Positions 24,582 to 32,331 of a DNA stretch of 64,000 bases are shown here, in pieces. Where the stretch lies: assembly GCA_963835705.1 (NCBI GenBank), contig CAWIGR010000012.1:186001-250000 (forward strand), given 5' to 3'. The position numbers and the translations under genes were made by a program. Numbering within the stretch: the stretch's first letter is position 1; each line of letters opens with the position of its first letter. The notes beneath the pieces are model-generated. The model saw nothing but the letters and a program-made list of their open reading frames with translations, searched no databases and was not told where the DNA came from. Origin of the DNA: JACVRW01 sp963835705 (GTDB lineage Bacteria > Actinomycetota > Thermoleophilia > Solirubrobacterales > Thermoleophilaceae).

Positions 24582-26219
24582 CTACCGCCTGCGCTTCACG
24601 CGCAGCCGCGCATCGGGCCTTCGAGGACGTCGTTCGACGTTTCCGGCCGCATCCGCGGCCCTTGTGTGCAGGCGCCACCGCCCGAGGGGCAGCTTGATCA
24701 CCACGCCGCGCCGCGCCCGGTACCGCCTCAGCCTCTTCAACGGCTTTCCCGGGCGGCGGCCGAACAGCTCGAGCCGGGTCACCCCCGAGGGCACCAGCCC
24801 CCGCTCCGCGCCCGGGTCGCGCATGCGGAACCTGAGCCGGACCCGGCGGCCGCGCCTCTTCGTCACCCGCACGCGGGAGGACGGGGTCAGCCGGTCCACG
24901 CGGCGCGCCACGTCCACAGCGCGGCCCGCGTCGAGGATGCCCCAGCCGAGATCGGGTGTCCAGCTGTCCGAACGAGCCGTGTCCTTGATGAGACGGATCT
25001 TCTCGGCGGTGGTCAGGTGTGGGTTCAACGCGCCGACCACGGCGGCCAGAGCGGCCACATGCGGAGCTGCCATCGAGGTGCCCTCGAGGTAGGCGTAGGA
25101 GCTCAGGCCGGCCAGGTCGCGGCGCGGGCAGCTTGGCAGCGTTATCGGCGTGCAGCGCACGTCACGGAGGGTGAACGGGCCGGGATAGGTCGAGATCAGC
25201 CCGGGCGCTCCCTGGGTCTCGTCGTAGAAGCCATATGCCGCGAGCGACACGCCGGGCCCGCGCCCGGTGCCGGCGCGCGTGTCCTCGAAGTCCGCCGCGG
25301 TCACCACGAGGCCACGGCCGGCGTCGAGGTTCGCGGCGTCGCCCGGCTGGAGCAGCGAGGCGGGCGCGCCCTGCCGGATTCCCTCACTGTTGTTCGAGGC
25401 GGAGGCCACGAGCACGATGCCCCGGTCGTACGCCGCCTGGATGGCGGCGTCGAGCGCCGCGCTGTCCGGCCCGCCGCCGAAGCTCATGTTGATCGCGTGG
25501 GGCGCGTGGGCGATCGCGAGCTCGAGGCCGCGCACCACGTCCTCGTCGGGGATCCGGCCGGTCACGTCCGTGCCGAGCTTCACCACGTGCAGCCCGCAGC
25601 CCCACCCGGCTCCGGCCACGCCGCGGCCGTCGTCGGTGGCCGCGCAGGCCAGGCCTGCCACATGCGACCCGTGGCCGTCCCTGTCGGTGCGGGGGTCGCT
25701 GCCGTCGATGCTCTCCGCGCTCAGGATCTTTCCGGCCAGCTCGGGGTGGGTGCCGTCGATGCCGGTGTCGAGCACGGCCACCCGAGCCTCCGCCCCGGTG
25801 GTCACGTCCCAGGCGACCGGGAACCCCTGGCGCGCGAGCGCCCACTGGATCGGGGTGCCCGGGGCTACGGCGAACTCGCCCTCGGCGGTCCACATCGCGG
25901 GATCGTTGGGCACGCGACGCAGCTCCCGGGTCCATTCGCGCGAGACCCGCGCGACCGCGGGGTCGCGCCGCAGCCGGCGAATCTCCCGCCCCGACCCGCG
26001 CAGTGTGAGCACGCCGAGGCTCGGCGCTCCCGGACCCGCGCGCCGCACGCCGGTGCGGTCGAGCAGGCGCTCGACCTCCACGGGCGAGCGAGCCTGAGCA
26101 GGCCGCTCGAGCACGGCCAGCCAACGGTCGGTGTGGCGCGGCACCGAAGCCTGCGCCGCCGGTGCGGCGAGCGCGGCCACTGCGACCGTTGCGAGAGCCC
26201 CTGCCAGGCACCTCCGCAT
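24582..26219 (-). CDS. Secreted S8 subtilisin-like serine protease
   Basis: Exported protease of 545 residues. Signal peptide MRRCLAGALATVAVAALAAP with cleavage near AQA-S. A propeptide-like region covers about 25-115. The catalytic domain has Asp in VAVLDTGIDGTHPE near 150, His in DGHGSHVAGLACA near 187, the oxyanion Asn in ASASNNSEG and Ser in LEGTSMAAPHVAALAA near 395. Residues after about 460 form a basic, beta-rich tail (RVTKRRGRRVRLRFR), possibly a cell-wall-binding or processing segment. The start at ATG 26219 gives a perfect signal sequence. It is divergent from the alpha/beta hydrolase gene. Confidence 0.92.
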   Translation of the reverse strand: MRRCLAGALATVAVAALAAPAAQASVPRHTDRWLAVLERPAQARSPVEVERLLDRTGVRRAGPGAPSLGVLTLRGSGREIRRLRRDPAVARVSREWTRELRRVPNDPAMWTAEGEFAVAPGTPIQWALARQGFPVAWDVTTGAEARVAVLDTGIDGTHPELAGKILSAESIDGSDPRTDRDGHGSHVAGLACAATDDGRGVAGAGWGCGLHVVKLGTDVTGRIPDEDVVRGLELAIAHAPHAINMSFGGGPDSAALDAAIQAAYDRGIVLVASASNNSEGIRQGAPASLLQPGDAANLDAGRGLVVTAADFEDTRAGTGRGPGVSLAAYGFYDETQGAPGLISTYPGPFTLRDVRCTPITLPSCPRRDLAGLSSYAYLEGTSMAAPHVAALAAVVGALNPHLTTAEKIRLIKDTARSDSWTPDLGWGILDAGRAVDVARRVDRLTPSSRVRVTKRRGRRVRLRFRMRDPGAERGLVPSGVTRLELFGRRPGKPLKRLRRYRARRGVVIKLPLGRWRLHTRAADAAGNVERRPRRPDARLRVKRRR

Positions 26220-26291
26220 ACCTGAATTCCAGCAGGTCCGTGCGCTCGTGTGCGCCGGTCGGCCCGGGGCGCCGCTAGGGTCCGTGGCGCG

Positions 26292-27182
26292 ATGGCGGAG
26301 GAACGGGCGGCTGCCAACGGGATCGAGATCGTCTACGAGACGATCGGCGACTCCTCGAACCCACCGCTGCTGCTCGTGATGGGCCTCGGGATGCAGCTGA
26401 TCCACTGGGACCGCGAGCTCTGCGAGCGGTTCGCCGAGCGGGGCTTCCACGTGATCCGGTTCGACAACCGCGACGCCGGGCTCTCCACTCAGGTCCATGC
26501 GCCGGTGCCGAACCCGGCGCGCGCGATGGCGGGCCTCAAGGTCGATGCCCCCTACCTGCTCGACGACATGGCCGACGACGCCTTCGGGCTGCTCGACCAT
26601 CTCGGCATCGACGCCGCCCACGTGGTGGGCGCATCCATGGGCGGGATGATCGCTCAGACCATGGCGATCCGGCGCCCCGAGCGCGTGCTCTCGCTCACGT
26701 CGATCATGTCGACGACCGGTGAGAGGCGGGTCGGCCGGCCGAAGCTGCGCGTCTGGAGTCTGCTCACGCGGCGCGCGCCGAAGGGCAAGGAGGCTTACGT
26801 CGAGTACTTCGAGCGCATGTTCAAGGTGATCGGATCGAAGGGCTTCCCGGTCGACGAGGAACGTGTCCGCGAGCTGGCCGCCGCCACCTACGAGCGCGGC
26901 CACCGGCCGGCGGGGACGGGGCGCCAGCTGGCGGCGATCATGGCCTCGGGCGACCGCACCGAGCGGCTGCGGCAGCTGCGCATCCCGGCCACGATCTTCC
27001 ACGGGCGCAGCGACCCGCTCGTCCCGTTCCGGGCCGGCCGCGCGACGGCGGAGGCGATCCCGGACGCGCGGCTTGTCGCGATCCCCGGGATGGGTCATGA
27101 CCTGCCTCGCGAGGTCTGGCCGCGGCTCGTGGATGCGGTCGCCGACACGGCTGCCCGGGCCGCCTCTCCTCAAGCCGCCTGA
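26292..27182 (+). CDS. Alpha/beta hydrolase
   Basis: Cytoplasmic serine hydrolase of 296 residues. The oxyanion loop is LLVMGLGMQLIHWD, the nucleophile elbow VVGASMGGMIAQ (Ser near residue 119), the acid lies in HGRSDPLVPF and the catalytic His in IPGMGHDLP near 278. This set resembles esterases and lactonases of the TAP/proline-iminopeptidase-like group, but the substrate cannot be told. The ATG at 26292 gives MAEERAAANGIEIVYE, the normal N terminus. The 3' end overlaps the convergent lipoate ligase gene by 13 bp. Confidence 0.85.
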   Translation: MAEERAAANGIEIVYETIGDSSNPPLLLVMGLGMQLIHWDRELCERFAERGFHVIRFDNRDAGLSTQVHAPVPNPARAMAGLKVDAPYLLDDMADDAFGLLDHLGIDAAHVVGASMGGMIAQTMAIRRPERVLSLTSIMSTTGERRVGRPKLRVWSLLTRRAPKGKEAYVEYFERMFKVIGSKGFPVDEERVRELAAATYERGHRPAGTGRQLAAIMASGDRTERLRQLRIPATIFHGRSDPLVPFRAGRATAEAIPDARLVAIPGMGHDLPREVWPRLVDAVADTAARAASPQAA

Positions 27183-27898
27183 GGCCGAGCCGGCGGACGG
27201 TGCTCGGCCGCCAGCCGGCGCGCCAGGGCCAGGGTCTCGCCGTCCAGCTCGCCCGGCACCAGCTCGAAGCGCGCGGCGTACTGCGCGAGCAGGGCGTCCC
27301 GGACGGCGTCCCAAAGTGCCTCGCCGGAGGCGGGCCCTCCGCCCCCGATCTCGTCCTCGACCGCGCCGGCCGTGCGCGGGTCCCACCGAAGCTCCAGCGC
27401 CGCGTACACCCGCTCGAGCACGTCGCGCACGCGCTCGGCGCCGTGCACCACGATCACCGCGCCCGTGTGGCTTCCGCCCGCCACCACCCGCTGTCCGGTC
27501 CCGGCGAGCTTCCGTGCGCCGGCGGCGTTCACGCTCCATCGGCCGGGACAGTACTCGCCAGGGACGTCGCCGACCCGCCCATCCACGCCCACCTCGCGCA
27601 GGGCCCGGGCGATCAGCGTCGCCGTGGCCTCGAAGCGGTCGTGGATGCCGGGCTTCGGGTCCGGGTCCGGCACGGCGTGGGCCAGCTCGAGCGTCCCTTC
27701 GTGAAAAACCGCCGCCCGCCCGCCCGCCAGGCGCAAGATCGCCCCGAAGCCGGAGGCCCGGGCCGCCGCCAGCGCCGGCCCGTATCCGGGCGACAGCGCG
27801 TCCCGTTTCGCGAACGCGACCACCGCGGCCGGTCGCGCCAGCCGGAGCGTCTCGGGCAGCGCGCCCTGCGCCACGCGGTGCATCACGGCGCGCGACAC
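27170..27898 (-). CDS. Lipoate-protein ligase A family protein
   Basis: Member of the LplA/LipM family, which attaches lipoyl or octanoyl groups to carrier proteins of 2-oxoacid dehydrogenases and the glycine cleavage system. Motifs: LRLAGGRAAVFHEGTL (counterpart of the RRxxGGG motif), DVPGEYCPGRWSVN and RKLAGTGQRVVAGGSHTG, with the catalytic Lys in K-x-A-G-x-x-Q. The first GTG is at 27898, but family-like sequence (LRLLHDSFPDDPALDAA) continues about 17 codons upstream. There only a CTG at 27949 could serve as start. It follows the MIP18-like gene within a few bases, so the two are probably co-transcribed. Confidence 0.82.
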   Translation of the reverse strand: MSRAVMHRVAQGALPETLRLARPAAVVAFAKRDALSPGYGPALAAARASGFGAILRLAGGRAAVFHEGTLELAHAVPDPDPKPGIHDRFEATATLIARALREVGVDGRVGDVPGEYCPGRWSVNAAGARKLAGTGQRVVAGGSHTGAVIVVHGAERVRDVLERVYAALELRWDPRTAGAVEDEIGGGGPASGEALWDAVRDALLAQYAARFELVPGELDGETLALARRLAAEHRPPARPQAA

Positions 27899-27953
27899 CG
27901 CGGCGTCGAGCGCCGGGTCGTCCGGAAAGGAGTCGTGGAGGAGGCGCAGGCGG

Positions 27954-28250
27954 CTAATAGCCGAGAGCGAACTTGGCCTCTTCGCTCATGAGCTCCGGGG
28001 TCCAGGGCGGCGAGAAGGTCATCTTCGAGTGGACGTTCGCCACGCCGTCGAGCTCGCTGACGAACTCCTCGATCTGCTCGGAGACCTGTGGCCCGATCGG
28101 GCAGCCCGGGGAGGTGAGCGTGAACGTCACGAACACCTCTCCCGCCTCGATCTCGACGTCGTAGATCAGCCCGAGCTCCACGAAGTCCAGCCCGAGCTCG
28201 GGGTCGATCACGTTGGTCAGCGCTTCCTGGACGTCTTCGACAGTCGGCAT
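27954..28250 (-). CDS. MIP18/SufT-like (DUF59) iron-sulfur assembly protein
   Basis: A 98-residue protein of the MIP18/PaaD/SufT family, linked to Fe-S cluster maturation. It begins PTVEDVQEALTNVIDPELGLDFVELGLIYDV, the canonical opening, and contains FTLTSPGCPIG, in which the Cys is conserved. A C-terminal FSPPWTPELMSEEAK segment is also typical. Family members are often found in suf operons; here it is 24 kb from sufB. Its neighbour downstream is lipoate ligase, whose substrate pathway depends on the Fe-S enzyme lipoyl synthase, a plausible though indirect connection. Divergent from fxsA. Confidence 0.9.
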   Translation of the reverse strand: MPTVEDVQEALTNVIDPELGLDFVELGLIYDVEIEAGEVFVTFTLTSPGCPIGPQVSEQIEEFVSELDGVANVHSKMTFSPPWTPELMSEEAKFALGY

Positions 28251-28280
28251 CACCCAACAGGGTAGTAGGGTCAAACGGCC

Positions 28281-28688
28281 ATGCCGTTGCCGCTGCTGAT
28301 CGCGCTGTTCATCGTCGTCCCGCTCGTCGAGCTGTACCTGATCCTGAAGGTCGGCGACGCGATCGGCGCGGTCTGGACGATCCTGCTCCTGGCGGCCGAT
28401 TCGGTGCTCGGATCCGTGCTGCTCCGGTCGCAGGGAAGGACGGTGTGGGCGCGGTTCAACGAGGCGCTCTCGACCGGCCGCATGCCGCATCGCGAGGTGA
28501 TGGACGGCGTGCTGGTGATCTTCGGCGGCGCCTTCCTCATCACGCCCGGGTTCCTGACCGACATCGTCGGGCTGATCCTCCTGATCCCCCCGACCCGGGC
28601 AATGGTGCGGCGGCTGGTCGTGCGGCGGCTCGGCCGGCGCGTGGAGGTGGGGATGCAGCATGCCCCGCCCGGACGGCCCGAGCGGTGA
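28281..28688 (+). CDS. FxsA family membrane protein
   Basis: A 135-residue polytopic membrane protein of the FxsA family, named after the E. coli protein whose overproduction relieves exclusion of phage T7 by the F plasmid. Helices: LLIALFIVVPLVELYLILKV, TILLLAADSVLGSVLLRSQG, and a third around VLVIFGGAFLITPGFLTDIVGLILLIPPTR. GGAFLITPGFLTD is the diagnostic motif. A basic tail (VRRLVVRRLGRRVEV) lies in the cytoplasm. Its stop overlaps the GTG of the next gene (GTGA), indicating coupling. Its role in actinobacteria is unknown. Confidence 0.92.
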   Translation: MPLPLLIALFIVVPLVELYLILKVGDAIGAVWTILLLAADSVLGSVLLRSQGRTVWARFNEALSTGRMPHREVMDGVLVIFGGAFLITPGFLTDIVGLILLIPPTRAMVRRLVVRRLGRRVEVGMQHAPPGRPER

Positions 28689-29392
28689 CGGCCGAGGCGT
28701 TCGCGCTCTCCTTCTTCGACCCCGACCGCGAGCTCTACGGGATCGCGCGGTCCGGTTCGACGATCATGTTCGAGGGCCGTACCCCGGCCACCCACGCCGG
28801 GGGGCCCGAGCTGGAGGCGGACGGCGAGGCCTGGCGCGCCGAGCTGCCAGGGCAGCTGTCGCTGCGCCTCGAGCCGGTGAGCCCCGAGCTGGAGCTCGGC
28901 GGCGTGACGGCGCGGATCTGCCGCGTGAGAGGAGAGGCGGCCGGCCGCTCGGTGGACTGCCTGGGCACCTTCTCCGTCACGACCGTCACCCCGCGCTGGG
29001 AGGAGCTCGACGCGATCCGTAGCCTCTCGGCGCTGGTCGACGACCGCAACGGCCTGCTCGCCATGGCGCGCCGGCTGCGCGGCGCCACGGGCCACGGCCA
29101 CGAGCTGGTGCGCGCCGGGCTGCTCATGGACGGCGAGCTGCACGAGGTGGAGGAGGCCCGCATCTCGACCGTCTACGACGGCGACGGCCGCCAGCGAAGC
29201 GCCGGGGTCGAGCTGTGGCTGCCCGGCGAGGAGTTCCCGCGCCGAGGCTCGGGACTGGTGATCGCCGGCTCCTCGCTCGAGCTGGACCCGGCCCGCGTGC
29301 ACGCCGCCGTGTTCCGCTGGCGCCTCGACGGGCGCGAGGGGATCGGGGCGTACGAGCTGATGGTGCGCGTGGAGCCGCCGGCCGCGGCGTGA
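28685..29392 (+). CDS. Conserved hypothetical protein in the fxsA operon
   Basis: A 235-residue soluble protein without signal peptide or membrane segment, rich in Glu, Arg and Leu and predicted to be mostly beta structure. Stretches such as SFFDPDRELYGIARSG, SLRLEPVSPELELGG, GRSVDCLGTFSVTTV and VFRWRLDGREGIGAYELM suggest a lipocalin-like or carotenoid-ester-synthase-like barrel, but I cannot assign a family. Both ends overlap neighbours by GTGA, so fxsA, this gene and the HAD hydrolase gene are one translationally coupled unit. Confidence 0.7.
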   Translation: MTAEAFALSFFDPDRELYGIARSGSTIMFEGRTPATHAGGPELEADGEAWRAELPGQLSLRLEPVSPELELGGVTARICRVRGEAAGRSVDCLGTFSVTTVTPRWEELDAIRSLSALVDDRNGLLAMARRLRGATGHGHELVRAGLLMDGELHEVEEARISTVYDGDGRQRSAGVELWLPGEEFPRRGSGLVIAGSSLELDPARVHAAVFRWRLDGREGIGAYELMVRVEPPAAA

Positions 29393-30015
29393 TACGCGCG
29401 GTCATCAGCGACTTCGGCGGGGTGCTCACCACTCCCCTCTCGGCCGGCTTCCTTGCCTACCAGGACGAGGCCGGCGTGTCGCTCGAGGACCTCGGCCTCG
29501 CGATGCAGCGGGCCACCGAGGCCCACGGCGAGCATCCGCTCTACGCGCTCGAGCGTGGCGAGATCGCCGAGGCCGAGTTCGCGCACCGCCTCGAGGAGCA
29601 GCTCGACGGCGGGTTCGACCTGTCGCGCCTACGCCGGCTGTACTTCGACCGCATCGAGCCCAACCCGCCGATGATCCGCTACATGGCCGAGCTGCGCGAA
29701 CGCGGCCTGCGCACCGCGCTGCTGACCAACAACGTCCGCGAGTGGGAGCCGCTCTGGCGCGCCAAGCTCCCGGAGCTCGACGACATCTTCGAGCTGGTGG
29801 TGGACTCGGCGTTCGTGGGCATGCGCAAGCCGGAGCGGCGCATCTACGCGCTCACGCTGGAGCGGCTGGGCGACGGCCTGCGAGCCGAGCAGTGCCTCTT
29901 CGTGGACGACATCGAGGTCAACTGCGAGGGCGCCCGCGCGCTAGGCATGAAGGCCGTGCGCTTCGACGACTCCGAGCAGGCGATCGCCGAGCTCGAGTCA
30001 GCGCTGGGCGCCTAG
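29389..30015 (+). CDS. HAD-superfamily hydrolase
   Basis: A 208-residue HAD-IA hydrolase. Motif I is VISDFGGVLTTP with the nucleophile Asp at residue 8, motif II TALLTNNV near 116, motif III the Lys in GMRKPERRIY near 150 and motif IV LFVDDIEVNCEGARALG near 173-189. The second residue pair of motif I is Gly-Gly instead of x-Asp, as in the N-terminal-domain HADs related to epoxide hydrolase. Phosphatase or dehalogenase-like chemistry is possible. Starts at GTG 29389 inside the previous stop codon. The 3' end overlaps the convergent TetR gene by 18 bp. Confidence 0.85.
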   Translation: MIRAVISDFGGVLTTPLSAGFLAYQDEAGVSLEDLGLAMQRATEAHGEHPLYALERGEIAEAEFAHRLEEQLDGGFDLSRLRRLYFDRIEPNPPMIRYMAELRERGLRTALLTNNVREWEPLWRAKLPELDDIFELVVDSAFVGMRKPERRIYALTLERLGDGLRAEQCLFVDDIEVNCEGARALGMKAVRFDDSEQAIAELESALGA

Positions 30016-30600
30016 CAGGGCGCCGATCGCGGCCGCCATCGCGGCCCGGGCGCGCCCCACCCCGAGGCGCTGGTGCGTGCGCCAGCTGTCCCAGGCAGGC
30101 CAGGCGCACACCGCCACCAGCGCGGCGCGCAGGGCCTCCCGCTCGTCGGGCGCGACCGCCTCGAGCTCCCGGCGGAACACGCGCTCGGCCTCGGCGGCCT
30201 TCGCGCGGCGGGCGGTGGTGAGCCAGCCCGCCACCGCGGGCGACTCGTGCTCGAGCAGGAGCGCGGCGCGCCGGACGCCGCCGATCAGCTCGTAGAGGCG
30301 CGCGCGCTGCCGCGTGAACTGGTCGATCCGCTCAGCGAGCTGCAGGCTCGCGTCGACCGGGCGCAGAGTGGGCATGACGCGCTCGTACTGCTGGCGCGCG
30401 ACCGCCTCGAACAGCGCCTCGCGGTCCGGGAAGTGCTGGAACAGGGAGCGCTCGGACACCCCGGCTCGCTTTGCGATCGCGGCGGCGGTCGGGCTCGGCT
30501 CACCCGAGTCGAGCAGCCCCAGAAGGGCGTCCACGAGCGCCTGGCGGGTGCGCTCGGCCCGGACCGTGCGCCCGTCGCGCTGCTTCATGCCGGACTCCAT
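29998..30600 (-). CDS. TetR-family repressor divergent from the copper protein
   Basis: A 200-residue regulator. The N-terminal helix-turn-helix is RTRQALVDALLGLLDSG, then AAAIAKRAGVSERSLFQHFPDREALFEAV, the textbook TetR DNA-binding domain. The C-terminal ligand/dimer domain is all-helical, Arg/Ala-rich, with WPAWDSWRTHQRLGVGRARA near the end. Starts at ATG 30600, or ATG 30624 upstream. The gene is divergent from the PHM-like protein with about 55 bp between, where an 11-bp palindrome overlaps the -10 box. Autoregulation and control of the copper protein are therefore likely; the ligand is unknown. Confidence 0.88.
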   Translation of the reverse strand: MESGMKQRDGRTVRAERTRQALVDALLGLLDSGEPSPTAAAIAKRAGVSERSLFQHFPDREALFEAVARQQYERVMPTLRPVDASLQLAERIDQFTRQRARLYELIGGVRRAALLLEHESPAVAGWLTTARRAKAAEAERVFRRELEAVAPDEREALRAALVAVCAWPAWDSWRTHQRLGVGRARAAMAAAIGALLGAQR

Positions 30601-30634
30601 GCGAGCGAAGCATAGTTCTCTCATCCGATCTGCA

Positions 30635-30657
30635 AGAACCGTTCTATACTCGCCTGC
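30635..30657 (+). promoter_or_regulatory. Promoter -10 with overlapping palindromic operator
   Basis: AGAACCGTTCT (30635-30645) is a perfect inverted repeat of AGAAC and GTTCT around a central C. It runs into TATACT at 30645-30650, a near-consensus -10 box. Transcription would start about 30656-30657, leaving almost no leader before the GTG at 30658. A further GTTCT copy lies at 30615-30619. This is where the adjacent TetR protein would be expected to bind. Confidence 0.6.
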
Positions 30658-32088
30658 GTGAGGCGCCTCGCACCGCTCGTCTGTGCCGTTCTCGGCATGC
30701 TCGTCCTCGCCGCGCCGGCGGCGGCCCAGGACCCCACCGGCAACTGTGTGGCCGGCGCCACGGCCGGGACGAAGCAGACGTACACCTGCCAGGTCGGGCC
30801 GGTCGTGGTGGCGCCGTACCAGGTGCTCACCCGCGAACTGCTGTTCAACCCGCCGAAGCCGATGGTGGACGGCCACATCACGGACATGAGGGTGGACCTG
30901 ACGGACGGCGGCGGCAAGAAGGTGCCGATCAGCCGCCTGATGCTCCACCACATCGTGTTCAGCAAGCTCGGCCCGCGCGACCCGACCTGCGGCAACTCCT
31001 TCACCGGCTGGGACTCGCGCACGCTGCTCCCCAACGCCGTCGAGCGCTTCTACGCGGCCGGCGAGGAGCGGGCCGTGATGTCGCTGCCGTCCGGCTACGG
31101 GTACCCGATCGCGAAGGACGACTCGTGGCTCATGACGTACATGGTCATGAACCACCGCGCGCGCGTGGACCGGGCCTACATCCAGTACGAGGTGACCGTG
31201 GACACGGCGCCCGGGCTGACGCCCGTCACGCCGTACTGGCTCGATGTCGAGAACTGCAAGTCCGATCCGGTCTATGACGTGCCGGGGGGCGCGACGAGCG
31301 GCAGCACGCACCGCCGCAGCTTCGTCTGGAACGTGCCCGAGGGGGGCCGGATCGTGGCCGGCGGCGGGCACGTGCACGGCGGTGGGCAGAACCTCGACCT
31401 ACGCCGGCCGGACTGCTCGGACGAGCGGGTCTACACGTCGCGGCCCGTGTGGGGCGGCCCGCGCCACCCCTTCTACCGAGTGCGCCCCGTGCTCCACGAG
31501 CCCGGGCCGGTCCACATGACCGGATTCCGCTCGGCTCGTGGCGTGCCCGTGGCGGCGGGCGAGCGGGTGGTGCTCGACTCGAACTACGACGCCGCGCTGC
31601 CGCACACGCGGGTGATGGGGATCTTCATCGTGTACATGGCGCCCGACGCTTCGGTGACGTCGAGGTGCGGCGCCCGGCCGGGCGACTTCGAGCAGCTGCC
31701 CATGCCGAGGGGACGGCGCAAGCCGCCGCCGTTCACGGTCCCGATCGTCGGGATCCGGAAGGGCAGGGCCGTGAACATCGACGCGCCGCCGGGACGCAGG
31801 GCTGCGCTCGGCCGGCGCGGCAGGATCTCCGTGGGCGACCTGTTCTTCAGGCGCCCGAACGTGTCGGTGAAGGCGGGCTCGAAGCTCACCTGGCGCTTCG
31901 ACGGCGACACGCTCCACAACATCACGCTGGCCAACGGCCCGCGCGGCTTCTCGTCGCCGAATCTGAGCGACGGACGCACCTACTCGCGGCGGCTGAGCGT
32001 GCCCGGCACCTACCAGCTCTTCTGCGGGCTGCACCCGGTGGACATGACCGCGACGGTCAAGGTCACCCGCAAGCGCAAGCGGCGCTGA
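30658..32088 (+). CDS. Secreted PHM-like copper monooxygenase with C-terminal cupredoxin domain
   Basis: A 476-residue exported protein; signal peptide to about residue 23 (AAPAAAQD). The first 330 residues fit the two-domain core of peptidylglycine alpha-hydroxylating monooxygenase (PHM). LMLHHIVFS gives His97/98, VMNHRAR gives His166, GGHVHGGG gives His238/240 and HTRVMGIF gives Met320. Rat PHM ligands are His107/108/172 and His242/244/Met314, so the order and rough spacing of all six are kept. Residues about 395-470 form a plastocyanin-like domain with His420 (DTLHNITL) and CGLHPVDM (Cys456, His459, Met463). The cupredoxin may feed electrons to the monooxygenase, where animal PHM uses ascorbate; that is inference. 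The substrate is unknown. Probably controlled by the divergent TetR protein. Confidence 0.85.
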   Translation: MRRLAPLVCAVLGMLVLAAPAAAQDPTGNCVAGATAGTKQTYTCQVGPVVVAPYQVLTRELLFNPPKPMVDGHITDMRVDLTDGGGKKVPISRLMLHHIVFSKLGPRDPTCGNSFTGWDSRTLLPNAVERFYAAGEERAVMSLPSGYGYPIAKDDSWLMTYMVMNHRARVDRAYIQYEVTVDTAPGLTPVTPYWLDVENCKSDPVYDVPGGATSGSTHRRSFVWNVPEGGRIVAGGGHVHGGGQNLDLRRPDCSDERVYTSRPVWGGPRHPFYRVRPVLHEPGPVHMTGFRSARGVPVAAGERVVLDSNYDAALPHTRVMGIFIVYMAPDASVTSRCGARPGDFEQLPMPRGRRKPPPFTVPIVGIRKGRAVNIDAPPGRRAALGRRGRISVGDLFFRRPNVSVKAGSKLTWRFDGDTLHNITLANGPRGFSSPNLSDGRTYSRRLSVPGTYQLFCGLHPVDMTATVKVTRKRKRR

Positions 32089-32133
32089 GCCAACTTTTCT
32101 TCGCAACGTGCGGCCTCATCGCCCTGGGTCCCC

Positions 32134-32162
32134 TTGACGGTTTCTTCACCCGCTGATCTACT
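32134..32162 (+). promoter_or_regulatory. Sigma70-type promoter of the candidate small RNA
   Basis: TTGACG at 32134-32139 (five of six to the -35 consensus), a 17-bp spacer, and TCTACT at 32157-32162 (four of six to TATAAT). The predicted start is near 32169. It lies downstream of the copper-protein gene and points into a gene-free interval. Confidence 0.6.
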
Positions 32163-32168
32163 GATCCG

Positions 32169-32314
32169 CGAGACGCGGACGGAACGCAAAGAGCGAAGCC
32201 AGAGGTTGTGAGGCTCGCCGCGCGACAGTCGGCTTCGGCTGACAGGCGCGCACCTCAAGCGTGAAGTCCGCGTCTCATTCTTTGCGCCCCGGCTTGCCGG
32301 GGCGCTTTGACTTT
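32169..32314 (+). ncRNA. Candidate structured small RNA with own promoter and terminator
   Basis: The predicted transcript starts almost exactly at GAGACGCGGAC (32170-32180), which pairs perfectly over 11 bp with GTCCGCGTCTC (32266-32276). Nested inside are ACGC/GCGT, TGAGG/CCTCA, CGCGC/GCGCG and an apical GTCGGC-TTCG-GCTGAC hairpin, giving a rod-like RNA. An intrinsic terminator follows at 32284-32305. No start codon with a ribosome site and no downstream gene on this strand explain it. It lacks the conserved GGAAG...AGCAG core of SRP RNA and the tRNA-like ends of tmRNA. A second pairing, CGCAAAGA (32185-32192) with TCTTTGCG (32279-32286), would compete with the terminator stem. The main alternative is the 3' UTR of the copper-protein mRNA. 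Confidence 0.6.
32284..32311 (+). terminator. Intrinsic terminator of the small RNA
   Basis: GCGCCCCGGC-TT-GCCGGGGCGC, a perfect 10-bp stem, followed by TTTGACTTTC. The T-rich tail is on the plus strand only, so it serves the small RNA and readthrough from the copper-protein gene. Confidence 0.8.
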
Positions 32315-32331
32315 CAGGGGCTGCGCGCGGC

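Noticed and set aside
32169..32314. Small RNA as SRP RNA, tmRNA or 6S RNA
   Set aside because: No GGAAG...AGCAG SRP core, no tRNA-like ends or tag-peptide frame, and too short with too few bulges for 6S RNA.
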